From the NCBI RefSeq assembly GCF_019880305.1, contig NZ_CP082301.1:4154001-4218000 (forward strand): 64,000 bases of DNA. The letters run 5' to 3'. Shown here piece after piece: positions 1-8,061 of the stretch; position 1 is the first letter of the stretch; each line of letters begins with the position of its first letter. This DNA is from Streptomyces decoyicus. Its GTDB lineage: Bacteria; Actinomycetota; Actinomycetes; Streptomycetales; Streptomycetaceae. Under the pieces are notes generated by a model. That model searched no databases. It was not told the DNA's origin and worked only from the letters and a program-made list of their open reading frames with translations. The position numbers were made by a program, and so were the translations under genes.

Positions 1-110
1 ACAAGGGTTGTTGAGCGGGACGCCGCGGCCCATCCGGCTGCCGGGACAACCGTGGTGGGGTTATCCCGAGGGGGGAGCCGTCGCGCGCCGTCGGCCCGGT
101 CCCGCCCGCC

Positions 111-851
111 CTACTCCCCGACGGTGATCAGCGCCAGCGTGATGTTGTCGGGGCCGCCCGACTCGATCGCCGACTTCCACAGCTCGAAGGCGGCCCGGCC
201 GCCGGTGTGCAGCCGTAGCAGTTCGTCGAGCACGTCCTGCGGGACGGGGTCGGTCAGACCGTCGGTGCACACCAGGTAGCGGTCGCCCACGGAGAGCGGC
301 ACGGTCGTCAGGTGCGGGGTGACGGCGCTGAACGTCACCGCGCCGCCGAGCGCCTGGGTGACGAGCGAGGTGGTGCGCCGCCCCGGCGACAGCGGCGGGC
401 TGTCGTCCACGCTCACCTGCCGCAGACTGCCCGCGGCCGCGTCGAACACCCGGCTGTCACCGACGTTGAACACCAGCAGGGACTCCTCCTGCACGACCAC
501 GCCGGCGACCGTGGTGCCCATGGTGGTCAGCTCCGGGTCCCGTTCGGCGGCCGCGTACACCGCGTGGTTGCAGAGGTTCACGGCATCCCGGACGGCGTCC
601 TCGCTGCCCAGTGAGGGACCGAGCGCGGCCAGTTGCCGGACGGTCAGCGCGCTGGCCACCTCCCCGCCCGGCTGCCCCCCGATACCGTCGGCGGCCGCGA
701 CGACCACCGGGCTGCCGAGCGGGAACACCAGGGTCTGCGGGTTCTCGGTCACCGTGCCGCAGAGGGTCCAGGGGCCGGCCACCAGGCTGTCCTCGTTGTG
801 CTCGCGGATCAGTCCGGTGTGGCTCAGGGCGGTCACGGTGAGGTACGGCAT
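111..851 (-). CDS. PP2C-family protein Ser/Thr phosphatase
   Basis: Cytosolic metal-dependent phosphatase of 246 residues made almost only of a PP2C catalytic domain. The PP2C motifs appear in order: REHNEDS near the N-terminus, ADGIGG (metal-binding Asp), MGTTVAG, NVGDSR, CTDGLTD and the C-terminal GGPDNIT. All metal-ligand aspartates are present, so it should be active. It carries no sensor or membrane segment, so it probably reverses phosphorylation by a Ser/Thr kinase encoded elsewhere. It starts at ATG 851 and is transcribed in the same direction as the site-2 protease upstream, with a 96-bp gap. The substrate cannot be told from sequence. Confidence 0.93.
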   Translation of the reverse strand: MPYLTVTALSHTGLIREHNEDSLVAGPWTLCGTVTENPQTLVFPLGSPVVVAAADGIGGQPGGEVASALTVRQLAALGPSLGSEDAVRDAVNLCNHAVYAAAERDPELTTMGTTVAGVVVQEESLLVFNVGDSRVFDAAAGSLRQVSVDDSPPLSPGRRTTSLVTQALGGAVTFSAVTPHLTTVPLSVGDRYLVCTDGLTDPVPQDVLDELLRLHTGGRAAFELWKSAIESGGPDNITLALITVGE

Positions 852-947
852 GGCTCGTGTCCGGCTCCGGTGCTGCGCTCCGGCAGGCCCTCGTCCCCCG
901 TGGCGTGCCGTACCACCATTGTGACGGCCGGCCGGGCTCCTCGCCGG

Positions 948-2078
948 TCAGCCGGACTGCTTGCCGCTCAGGGTGTTCCGCCGCATCAGCCGGCCGATGT
1001 CCTTCCCCGTGACGATCCCGACCAGATGCCCCGCGTCCACGACGAGGATGCGCGCGCCGGTGCGCAGGCTGACCCGGTCGAGAGCCTCGCTCAGCAGCTC
1101 GTCCGGAGCGGCGACCGCGCACTGGGACAGCGGCATGGCCACCTCGCGCACCCGCATCGTCTCCCGGCCCGGACCGGGGACCGTCGCGAGCCGGCGGATC
1201 TGCACGAGACCGCTGGGGCGGCCGTCGAAGTCGAGCAGCGGCAGCGCGGAGTGGCGGGAGTGCACGGCCACCTCGTCGATGAAGCGCTGGACGGTCAGCC
1301 AGTCGGCGCCGCTCACCACCGGGCTGGACATGGCATCGGAGACCGGTATCCCGCGCAGCGCGGTGTGCAGGGCGGCACGGCGCCGCTCCGCCCCCGCCAC
1401 GATCATGACGAAGAGACCGATGAAGACGATCCACAGCCCGCCCGGCGCCCCGCGGAGCACGGAGATCCAGCCGGCGGCCACCAGGAGCATCCCCATGATC
1501 TGGCCGCCCCGCGAGGCCGCCAGGTCCGCGCGGTCCCGGTCCCCCGTGCGCCACCACAGCACCGCCTGCACCACCCGCCCGCCGTCCAGCGGCACGGCGG
1601 GCAGCAGATTGAAGACGCCCAGGAAGAGGTTCGCCCAGCCCAGCCAGGCCAGGACGACGGCCGGCACCGCCCAGCCGGACACCTCGTGCAGCCCGATCCC
1701 GGCCCCGAGCGCCACACCACCGATGAGCAGGCTGATGAGCGGCCCGCTGACGGCCACCGCGAAAGCCGCCGCCGCGGTCTGCGGCCGCCCCATCCGGGTC
1801 GTACCGCCCAGCGCCCACAGCGTCACGTCCTGGACCGAGATCTGCCTCCGCCGGGCGGTCGCGGCATGTGCCGTCTCGTGCAGCAGCAGGCTGCCCATGA
1901 GCAGCGCGGCCCCGGCGACACCGGCGACCGCGTACACGGCGTCCGAGCGGCCCGGCGTCCAGACCGGAAGGCCCTGGTGGCCGAGTCCGTACGCGAACAG
2001 GCCCACCAGCAGCGGCACGCTCCAGTGCATGCGCAGCGGCACCCCGACCACATGTCCGACACGGACCGAGCCGTTCAT
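948..2078 (-). CDS. Site-2 protease family (M50) membrane metalloprotease with CBS pair
   Basis: Intramembrane zinc protease of 376 residues. The zinc motif HETAH sits in an N-terminal membrane segment, and the second M50 motif (NLLPAVPLDGG) lies about 80 residues later, surrounded by several hydrophobic helices. The C-terminal third reads as two CBS modules, ending in the VVDAGHLVGIVTGKDI stretch, which usually bind adenosyl nucleotides. I chose ATG 2078 because AGGAG precedes it with good spacing; an open frame runs 35 codons further upstream but lacks a ribosome site. Family members cleave membrane-bound anti-sigma factors or related substrates; the target here is unknown. Confidence 0.9.
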   Translation of the reverse strand: MNGSVRVGHVVGVPLRMHWSVPLLVGLFAYGLGHQGLPVWTPGRSDAVYAVAGVAGAALLMGSLLLHETAHAATARRRQISVQDVTLWALGGTTRMGRPQTAAAAFAVAVSGPLISLLIGGVALGAGIGLHEVSGWAVPAVVLAWLGWANLFLGVFNLLPAVPLDGGRVVQAVLWWRTGDRDRADLAASRGGQIMGMLLVAAGWISVLRGAPGGLWIVFIGLFVMIVAGAERRRAALHTALRGIPVSDAMSSPVVSGADWLTVQRFIDEVAVHSRHSALPLLDFDGRPSGLVQIRRLATVPGPGRETMRVREVAMPLSQCAVAAPDELLSEALDRVSLRTGARILVVDAGHLVGIVTGKDIGRLMRRNTLSGKQSG

Positions 2079-2265
2079 CGTCGTCTCCTGGCCGGTCCGG
2101 CGCCCGGTTCCTGCGGGCAGGCCTGGGCGGCCTGCACTCCGTGAACCGGCCGGTCCGGCGCCCACCACAATTGTCGCTCGCAAAACCTACCCTGGAGGCA
2201 GGAAAGGACTGCTGGTCGTACGGGTGGCACGCTGGTCGTACGGACGGAACTGCCGGAGGTGCGTC

Positions 2266-2553
2266 ATGGGACAGAGCCACCACTTCCACCTGGACCAGGG
2301 TGATCACTCGATCACGGTCAATGTCGGGCCCGGCCGGTCCGGGGAGATCGAGCTGCTGGTCGACGGCAAGGTCGTCGCGTACCGGAAGGAGCACAGCGCC
2401 GGCATGAACGTGCTGACCGGCGAACTCCCCGAGGAGCCCGCCCACCCCTTCCGGATCCTGCTGCGCCAGCCGCACCTCGTCCCGTCCATGCCCCGGTGCA
2501 CGCTGGAGCTGGACGGTGTGGCGCAGCCCATGCCGGAACGGCTGGTGCTCTAG
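2266..2553 (+). CDS. Conserved hypothetical protein, 95 aa
   Basis: Small soluble protein starting at ATG 2266 behind a clear GGAGG. It begins with a His-rich MGQSHHFHLDQGDH segment and continues as a short beta-rich sequence (ITVNVG, IELLVDGKVVAY), with no signal peptide or membrane helix. I do not recognise a characterised family. It is divergent from the site-2 protease gene, and the 187-bp gap between them carries a 12-bp direct repeat CTGGTCGTACGG (2211 and 2232) that may be part of a shared control region. The function is not predictable from sequence. Confidence 0.75.
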   Translation: MGQSHHFHLDQGDHSITVNVGPGRSGEIELLVDGKVVAYRKEHSAGMNVLTGELPEEPAHPFRILLRQPHLVPSMPRCTLELDGVAQPMPERLVL

Positions 2554-2557
2554 AGGC

Positions 2558-2594
2558 ACAGGGGGCACTGGGGGCACTGGGGGCACTGGGGCTC
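2558..2594. repeat. Tandem GGGGGCACT-type repeat
   Basis: About four copies of a GGGGCACTGG-type unit lie directly behind the stop codon of the 95-residue gene. They make no obvious hairpin and look like simple-sequence DNA. Confidence 0.6.
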
Positions 2595-2819
2595 TTGAGG
2601 CCCTGAGGGTCTCTTCTCTCGCCACGGCATGCCGCCCGGGGCCGGCCGGCATGCCCGTGCATGCTCCTCCGCCGCCACGGAAACTCTCGCGAGCTGTTGG
2701 GCCACCCGGCTGATTGTGGCCGCCGAGCGTTTTGCTTCCCGCGGGTTGAACGACGTTGCGGGCAGACAACGGCAGCACGATACGTCTGGCATCAGTAGGT
2801 CGAAGAGGCGAGGAGCGAC

Positions 2820-3230
2820 GTGAGAAGAATTGCGCAGGCAGGAACCATCGTCGGGACGTGTGGGCTGATGCTGCTCGGCAGCGGAGCGGCCCATGCGGTG
2901 ACCCTGCCGGGCGAGTCCCTGCTCTCGGCGGCGGTGGGCGCGGACGTCGGCACGGTGGCCGGCATGGTCTCCGGGGTGATCTGCAACAACCGTCTCGCCG
3001 ACTTCAACTACAAGTCACCGGTCTTCAAGTCGCCGCACCCCTGCATCAACGGGCCGGTACACAGCGGCAACAGCCTGAACAGCGGCAACTTCCTCAACCA
3101 CGGAAACCCGAACAACAGCGGCAACATCGCCAACACCAACGGGTCCACCAACAGCGCCAACTCGGTCAGCGGCGCTTCGTCGAACAGCAGCAACAACATT
3201 CAGCGCATCCTCGGAGGCCTCCTCCACTGA
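2820..3230 (+). CDS. Secreted Asn/Ser/Gly-rich small protein (NSGN repeats)
   Basis: Starts at GTG 2820 behind GAGGAG. A Sec signal peptide (hydrophobic residues 8-25, cleavage after SGAAHA) is followed by a mature domain with two cysteines (VICNN and HPCINGP). A low-complexity tail of NSGN/NNSGN units makes up the last third. The CINGPxxSGN element recurs in the convergent gene at 3434-3814, so the two are probably paralogues. The tail resembles repeats of cell-surface or spore-coat proteins, but it is not a chaplin or rodlin: the VxVCGN chaplin core is absent. Function unknown; surface location inferred. Confidence 0.8.
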   Translation: MRRIAQAGTIVGTCGLMLLGSGAAHAVTLPGESLLSAAVGADVGTVAGMVSGVICNNRLADFNYKSPVFKSPHPCINGPVHSGNSLNSGNFLNHGNPNNSGNIANTNGSTNSANSVSGASSNSSNNIQRILGGLLH

Positions 3231-3286
3231 CCCGGATATGGCCTCCTGATACGGCTACGGCCCACGGCCTCTTCGCGAGCCGTCCC

Positions 3287-3326
3287 GCGATCGCCCGGCG
3301 CACTCCGCCGGGCGATCGCCGTTTTT
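3287..3326. terminator. Intrinsic terminator between convergent genes
   Basis: A perfect 14-bp stem (3287-3300 with 3306-3319, 5-nt loop) is followed by a run of five T on the plus strand. It should end transcription of the secreted-protein gene at 2820. Confidence 0.85.
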
Positions 3327-3363
3327 GGACCGGAGCCCCCGAGAGCACCCCGTCTGCCGGAAA

Positions 3364-3411
3364 CGGCTCCGGCTCCGGCCCCGGAACGAACCGGGGCCGG
3401 AGCCGGAGCCG
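3364..3411. terminator. Long hairpin, probable terminator of the minus-strand gene
   Basis: A perfect 21-bp stem (3364-3384 with 3391-3411) with a 6-nt loop, built of GGCTCC repeats. It lies just downstream of the minus-strand gene ending at 3434; the T run on that side is only three bases. Confidence 0.65.
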
Positions 3412-3433
3412 GAAAGACCGGATCAGCGTCGGG

Positions 3434-3814
3434 TCACAGCCCCTGCCTGTGGTGGCGACCGACGTTCTGGAGGTGGTTCCGGGTCCTCGACTCGACGCCA
3501 TGCGTCTCGTCGTGCGAGTTGGTGTTTCCGTTGATGTTGGTCGGGCTGCCGCTGTCGTTGTTGTTGCCCCGCATGTAGACGTTCTGCGAGTTCTGGAGGT
3601 TTCCGCTGTTCAGCGGTCCGTTGACGCAGACCCTGGCCCGGCGCGGGCAGTGGAGCCCGGTGCGGATCTGGGCGATGGTGTCGCTGTCCCACACGCTGTC
3701 ACCGCCCCCGCCCCACGGCCCGCCCCACGCCTGGGCGGGCGACATCCCACCAGCGGCCAGGAGCAGGCCGCAAGCTCCTGCGATCACGAAATTCATGCGT
3801 GCCATGTTCTTCAC
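3434..3814 (-). CDS. Secreted Asn/Gly-rich small protein, paralogue of the 2820 gene
   Basis: The chosen start is GTG 3814, six bases after AGGAG; ATG 3805 and 3796 are in-frame alternatives. The signal peptide (FVIAGACGLLLAAGG, cleavage after SPAQA) is followed by a Gly/Trp-rich segment. Then comes CVNGPLNSGNLQNSQN with further Asn-rich repeats (NNNDSGS, NINGNTNS) and a basic His/Arg C-terminus. The CVNGP-xNSGN core matches the convergent neighbour at 2820-3230. Both look like small extracellular or wall-attached proteins. No enzyme motif is visible. Confidence 0.78.
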   Translation of the reverse strand: MKNMARMNFVIAGACGLLLAAGGMSPAQAWGGPWGGGGDSVWDSDTIAQIRTGLHCPRRARVCVNGPLNSGNLQNSQNVYMRGNNNDSGSPTNINGNTNSHDETHGVESRTRNHLQNVGRHHRQGL

Positions 3815-4020
3815 TGTGTGCTCCTGCACCTCGCGGTTTGGGTACCCGCGGTCTTGCTACCGGGCCTTGCCCCATCCGCCAAGCCTGAGCAACGGCCCGT
3901 CCCCCGCATTCACTCTGACCGATCAGTGGATTCACCGTGACGGCTCTTTGCGCGACCCCGGGCAGCGGGCTCCGCCGACGGCGTGGACGCACCGCCCCCG
4001 AGGCGGCCGAGGTGCCGTCC

Positions 4021-4686
4021 TCACGCCCGCAGCCGGAGCCGCTGCCCCGGGTAGATGTGGTCCGGTCCCTGGTCTAGTGCGTCCTTGTTCATCTCGTACA
4101 GGGCCGGGGTGCCGCCCGGGGCATGGGTGCGTTCGGCGATGACGGAGAGGCAGTCGCCGGGCTGGACGACATAGGTGCGGGCGGCGGCGCCGGCAGTGGA
4201 GGTGCGGCCGCGCGTGGTGCGGGCCTGTTGCGGGTCGGGGGCGGACGAGGCGGACTGCCGGGCGGCCGTGGCGGAGGTGTCGCCGGAGCCGCTCGCGGAG
4301 CCGGCGCTGGAGCCGCCGGAGCCGCTCGTGGCCGTGCGGGCGCAGTTGGGCCAGGCGGACAGGCCGCGGTCCCGGACGATGCGCTTGCCGATGGCGATCT
4401 GCTCGGCGCGGGTGGCGAGGTCGGCACGCGGGGCGTAGCGGTGGCCGCCGTAGGCGCGCCAGGTGGCGAGGTCGATCTGGAGACCGCCGTGGTAGCCGTT
4501 GCCGGTGTTGATGTGCCAGCGGCCGTTGCTCTCGCAGGCGGCGATGCGCTCCCAGTCTGGTCCCGGCGATGCAGCGGCCGGCCCGGCGGCCGCGGCGCTC
4601 GGGCCGGCCGGGCCGACGACGCTCAGGAGGACCAGCAGCACGGACAGCAGCGTTTCGACGGACCGTTTGGCGAGGGGCGACGGCAT
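4021..4686 (-). CDS. Secreted Rpf-like transglycosylase with LysM domain
   Basis: A peptidoglycan-cleaving resuscitation-promoting-factor type protein of 221 residues. ATG 4686 is preceded by GGAGG. After a signal peptide (LLSVLLVLLSVVGPAGPSAAAA) comes the compact transglycosylase domain: DWERIAACESNGRW with the catalytic Glu, then NTGNGYHGGLQI and CxW-type pairs. A Ser/Gly/Ala linker leads to a C-terminal LysM (YVVQPGDCLSVIAERT to YPGQRLRL). Such enzymes act in the wall during germination and growth. The roughly 300-bp upstream region to 4987 holds no gene; a TTGACA-like box occurs at 4911-4916 (minus strand), implying a leader of about 200 nt. Confidence 0.93.
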   Translation of the reverse strand: MPSPLAKRSVETLLSVLLVLLSVVGPAGPSAAAAGPAAASPGPDWERIAACESNGRWHINTGNGYHGGLQIDLATWRAYGGHRYAPRADLATRAEQIAIGKRIVRDRGLSAWPNCARTATSGSGGSSAGSASGSGDTSATAARQSASSAPDPQQARTTRGRTSTAGAAARTYVVQPGDCLSVIAERTHAPGGTPALYEMNKDALDQGPDHIYPGQRLRLRA

Positions 4687-4987
4687 CACGGGAATCCTCC
4701 GCTGTGCTCCGGCAGCGCCGTGACGGAGTACTCGCCACGACCGGTGGGCACGCACCAACTAACCCGGCAATATGGTTTTCGGCATGCCTGGGGAGCGCGA
4801 CATGCACGTGTTTCACCCGGGTGGGTGCAGGGCGAGACCCCTCGACTCTCATGGCCCAAAAGGCCCCGTGGCCGTGCGATTGCGCCGCTATTTCCGGTGC
4901 CGCCGCCCTATGTCAAGATCCGAATTCAAGCCAGCCGAAGCAATTGCGGACCGGTGCGCTTGTCACCGCCCCTGTGGAAACGGGCAT

Positions 4988-5770
4988 CTACGTGACCGAA
5001 TAGGCGAAAGACGGGGTGAGGGCAAGGGGTTCCGGGGTGGCGACGGCGAACTCGTAGGAGGGGGAGAAAGTGAAGTTCCGCACGAAGACGGGCACTTCGA
5101 TGCCATAGGGCCCGGGGACGGTGACCGTGCCGCGGTCGGCGGGGAAACCGGCCTCGATGCGTTCGGGAGCGAGGGACAGGCCACGGCCGACGGCCTGGAG
5201 GGCGGCGTCCTTGCGGACCCAGAAACGGGTGACGAGGCGTTCCCGCTCGGCGGCCGGGCAGTCCGCCGCGATCCGTGATTCATGGGCCGTCAGCACCTCG
5301 TACGGGGTGTGCGGCGGGGACGTTTCGGGGCGGACGGATTCCACCGAGAAGCCCATCTGGCGGGCGTCGTCGCCGCAGGCCACGACCAGCAGGCCGCGGG
5401 TGCCGTACAGCTGCCAGTGGGTGGCGGCGGCCATCGCGGCGCTCACCCGGTCGGGGAGCCGGGCCAGCAGCAGGCTGCGGGACGTGGCGTCGAGCGTGGC
5501 TCTGGAGTGGCCGTTGAGCCGCCGGCAGTCGTCGGGGGACAGCCCCGTTCCGGCGCCGCCGGGAGGGGTGGATCCTAAGGGGACGATGAATATCGGGACG
5601 GGTGTGGACAGGACGTCCGGGTGATCGTGAGCAGCTGCGGGCGCAGCGGCCAGCGGCCCCCGGCGAGCCTGGCCGGAGTGCTGCCGGTGGTCAGGAACCC
5701 CCTGGTCAAGGGGCTCCGGACAGAGTTCGAGAAGAGCGGCGTTCGTTTCCACGTACTTTCCGTCCTCCAC
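4988..5770 (-). CDS. Divergent Sfp-type 4'-phosphopantetheinyl transferase (PPTase 1)
   Basis: Carries the C-terminal PPTase signature FWVRKDAALQAVGRGLSLAP, equivalent to WxxKEAxxKxxGxGL, and downstream hydrophobic strands typical of Sfp. The first metal motif, normally GxDxE, reads GFSVE, so the aspartate that binds magnesium is replaced by Ser; the KE motif has Asp for Glu. The first 55 residues do not look family-like, so translation may begin later than GTG 5770. A TTA codon lies at 5576-5578. Expected role: converting apo-ACP to holo-ACP for the lipid pathway of this cluster. Activity is uncertain because of the altered metal site. Confidence 0.75.
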   Translation of the reverse strand: MEDGKYVETNAALLELCPEPLDQGVPDHRQHSGQARRGPLAAAPAAAHDHPDVLSTPVPIFIVPLGSTPPGGAGTGLSPDDCRRLNGHSRATLDATSRSLLLARLPDRVSAAMAAATHWQLYGTRGLLVVACGDDARQMGFSVESVRPETSPPHTPYEVLTAHESRIAADCPAAERERLVTRFWVRKDAALQAVGRGLSLAPERIEAGFPADRGTVTVPGPYGIEVPVFVRNFTFSPSYEFAVATPEPLALTPSFAYSVT

Positions 5771-6006
5771 AGTTGAGCGGTGCCGAGGCCGTACTGGGTG
5801 AGTGACGGCCCGTCATGCGATGGGTCTCTCCCCCTTTTTCGCCTACATCGATCGATACAGACAGCCCAAGGTTTGCAGATCCTCCGGAGCCTTCGAGTCA
5901 TCCCTCTTGCTGATGTACGGCTACATACTTCGATGTACGAGGGAGAGACCCAAATTCGGGCGCCAGGGCCAGGAAAACGGGCAACGCACCGAAGTACTGT
6001 CCTCAT

Positions 6007-7263
6007 GTGTGGTTACGTCTTTTCACAAGTACGCACGCGCGCCGCCGCCCCATACCGCTCCGTGACATCAGATTGGCAGTCGGTTTCTTTGCCGGCTGTC
6101 TGATCCTGTATGTCGTGGGCGGCCCACGGGTCATGGGGGGCGATATCCCCGCCTGGCAGGCCGTCCTGCCGGTCCTCGTGCTGTGTGCCGCGACCGCGCT
6201 GCGCAGCACCCTGCCGCCGGTCGCCGTCGCCGTCGGCACCCTCACCGTGACCGTGGAGACGACCTCCAGCGGCGGCCTGGGCCCCCTCCTCGTCTATACG
6301 GACCTGCTCTACGCGGCAGCGCTGTACGGAGCCCCGTGGCTGTGCCGGGTGCTTCAGGTCGGGACCATCGCGGCCACCCTCGCCACCACCGTCTTCCTCG
6401 TCCTCACCGGCGACCGCTCGGAGGGGGTGACGACCGGTGTCATCGTCGCGCTGCTGCTCATCTCCCCGGTGTGGACCGGGGTGTTGATCCGCAACCACAA
6501 GGAGCGGGCCGATGCCGAGCGGCAGCGAGCCGCGCAGATCAACCGGCTGGCGGAGCTGGACCGCAAGACCGTGCTCCAGACCGAGCGCACCCGTATGGCC
6601 CGTGAGCTGCACGACCTGGTGGCCAACCACCTCAGCGCCATCGCCATCCACTCCAGCGCCGTGCTCTCCCTGACCGAGGCGAAAGGGGAGAAGGACAGGG
6701 CGGCCGAGGAGGACCCGGTGCTGCGGGCGCTCGCCGTGATACGCGAGAACAGTGTGCAAGGACTGGCCGAAATGCGGCGGATGGTGGTGCTGTTGCGGTC
6801 CGACCGGGGGGTGGACGACGACTGGGACCGGCCCCAGCTGAACGCGCTGGGGGCACTGGTCGATCAGGCCCGCCCGGCCGCCGACGCGGCGGCGCTGACC
6901 CTGCACACCGAGTTCCCCGAGAGCTTCCCCGAAGTGTCCTCGGTGATCGAGGTGACGGCGTACCGCATCGTGCAGGAGGCGCTGACCAACGTCCTCAAGC
7001 ATGCCTCGGCGGGGCGGGTGCGGATCCGCTGCGAGGCCGGCGCCGAGCAGCTGACCATCTCGGTCGACAGCCCGCTGACCCGCCCCGACGGCCGGGCCCG
7101 GCAGCGCCCCGTGGAGCAGCTGACCACCGGGGCGGGCGCCGGGCTCGCCGGGATGTCCGAACGGGCCGCCCTGGTCGGCGGCATCTTCGACGCGGGACCC
7201 GACCGCACCGCCCCCGGGCGCTGGCGGGTGCGGGCCGTGCTCCCGCTGACCCAGAACTCCTGA
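6007..7263 (+). CDS. NarL-class sensor histidine kinase (HisKA_3)
   Basis: Membrane sensor kinase of about 418 residues. The first 165 residues hold five or six hydrophobic helices with almost no extracellular loop, so it senses in or near the membrane. The dimerisation domain carries MARELHDLVANHL (His202), and the ATPase domain carries the N-box YRIVQEALTNVLKH and a C-terminal GAGLAGMSERA. GTG 6007 has no good ribosome site, so the start is soft; if it is right, codon 3 is TTA (6013-6015). The response regulator gene follows after 8 bp. The pair borders the lanthipeptide operon and may be a cluster regulator (inference). Confidence 0.9.
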   Translation: MWLRLFTSTHARRRPIPLRDIRLAVGFFAGCLILYVVGGPRVMGGDIPAWQAVLPVLVLCAATALRSTLPPVAVAVGTLTVTVETTSSGGLGPLLVYTDLLYAAALYGAPWLCRVLQVGTIAATLATTVFLVLTGDRSEGVTTGVIVALLLISPVWTGVLIRNHKERADAERQRAAQINRLAELDRKTVLQTERTRMARELHDLVANHLSAIAIHSSAVLSLTEAKGEKDRAAEEDPVLRALAVIRENSVQGLAEMRRMVVLLRSDRGVDDDWDRPQLNALGALVDQARPAADAAALTLHTEFPESFPEVSSVIEVTAYRIVQEALTNVLKHASAGRVRIRCEAGAEQLTISVDSPLTRPDGRARQRPVEQLTTGAGAGLAGMSERAALVGGIFDAGPDRTAPGRWRVRAVLPLTQNS

Positions 7264-7271
7264 CGAGAAAG

Positions 7272-8027
7272 GTGGCGCAGCCAGTGGAGGACTTAGTGAC
7301 GGACGAGTGGAGGGGCGGGCCGGCGGGTGCGCCGGCCCAGGCTCCGGTGGGCAGGCCCGAGGGCATACGGGTGCTGGTGGCCGACGACCAGGCCGCCGTA
7401 CGGTCCGGGCTGGTCCTGGTGTTGCAGACCGACCCGGGCATCACGGTGGTCGGTGAGGCCGGTGACGGTGCCACGGCGGTCCGGATGGCCGCCGAACTGC
7501 GGCCCGATGTCGTGCTGATGGACGTACAGATGCCGCAGCTCAACGGGGTCGCCGCGACCCGCAGGATCGTGGAGCGCGGGCTCGCGGAGGTGCTGGTGCT
7601 GACCACCTTCGACCTCAACGAGTACATCTTCGGGGCGCTGCGGGCCGGCGCCGGCGGCTTCATCCTCAAGAACGCGGAACCGGCCGTACTGGTCAGCGCG
7701 GTACGGGAGGTGGCGTACGGGGACGGGTTCCTCACCCCGGCCATCGCCCGGCGGCTGATCACCGAATTCGCCGGGCGGCCGCCGGCGACCGGCCCCACGC
7801 TGCCGGACGGCGCCACACAGGCCCTCGACACCCTCACCAAAAGGGAGTTGGAGGTGCTGGCCTGTATCGCCCGCGGGCTGGCCAACAGCGCCATCGCCGA
7901 GACCCTCAACCTCGCGGAGGGCACCGTGAAGACGCACACCAGCCGCATTCTGTCGAAGCTGCATCTGCGCAGCCGGGTGCAGGCCGCGATTCTGGCGCAG
8001 CAGCACGGGATCGCCCTGCGGGGCTGA
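7272..8027 (+). CDS. LuxR/NarL-type response regulator
   Basis: Partner of the kinase at 6007. The receiver domain begins around residue 32 (IRVLVADDQ), has the phospho-acceptor Asp84 (VVLMDVQMP) and the conserved Lys in FILKNAEPA. The C-terminal LuxR helix-turn-helix reads LTKRELEVLACIARGLANSAIAETLNLAEGT and so on. GTG 7272 or GTG 7284 could be the start; both give about 30 residues before the receiver, longer than usual. It is convergent with the FAD oxidoreductase operon, separated by a small G/C hairpin. Confidence 0.93.
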   Translation: MAQPVEDLVTDEWRGGPAGAPAQAPVGRPEGIRVLVADDQAAVRSGLVLVLQTDPGITVVGEAGDGATAVRMAAELRPDVVLMDVQMPQLNGVAATRRIVERGLAEVLVLTTFDLNEYIFGALRAGAGGFILKNAEPAVLVSAVREVAYGDGFLTPAIARRLITEFAGRPPATGPTLPDGATQALDTLTKRELEVLACIARGLANSAIAETLNLAEGTVKTHTSRILSKLHLRSRVQAAILAQQHGIALRG

Positions 8028-8039
8028 GCGGGCCGGGCG

Positions 8040-8058
8040 CGGGGGGGTGCGGCCCCCG
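8040..8058. terminator. Short G/C hairpin between convergent genes
   Basis: CGGGGG (8040-8045) pairs with CCCCCG (8053-8058) in the 34-bp gap between the response regulator and the minus-strand operon. No T run, so termination is only likely. Confidence 0.45.
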
Positions 8059-8061
8059 GCG

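Noticed and set aside
457..2778. 773-codon open frame on the minus strand across the PP2C and protease genes
   Set aside because: It is antisense or out of frame to two well-supported genes, is Arg/Gly/Pro/Ala-rich, and matches no domain; a high-GC shadow frame.
4687..4987. Possible c-di-AMP (ydaO) riboswitch before the Rpf-like gene, suggested by a GGGTGAA motif on the minus strand
   Set aside because: Only one short motif fits; the other conserved ydaO elements could not be found. A covariance-model search would decide.
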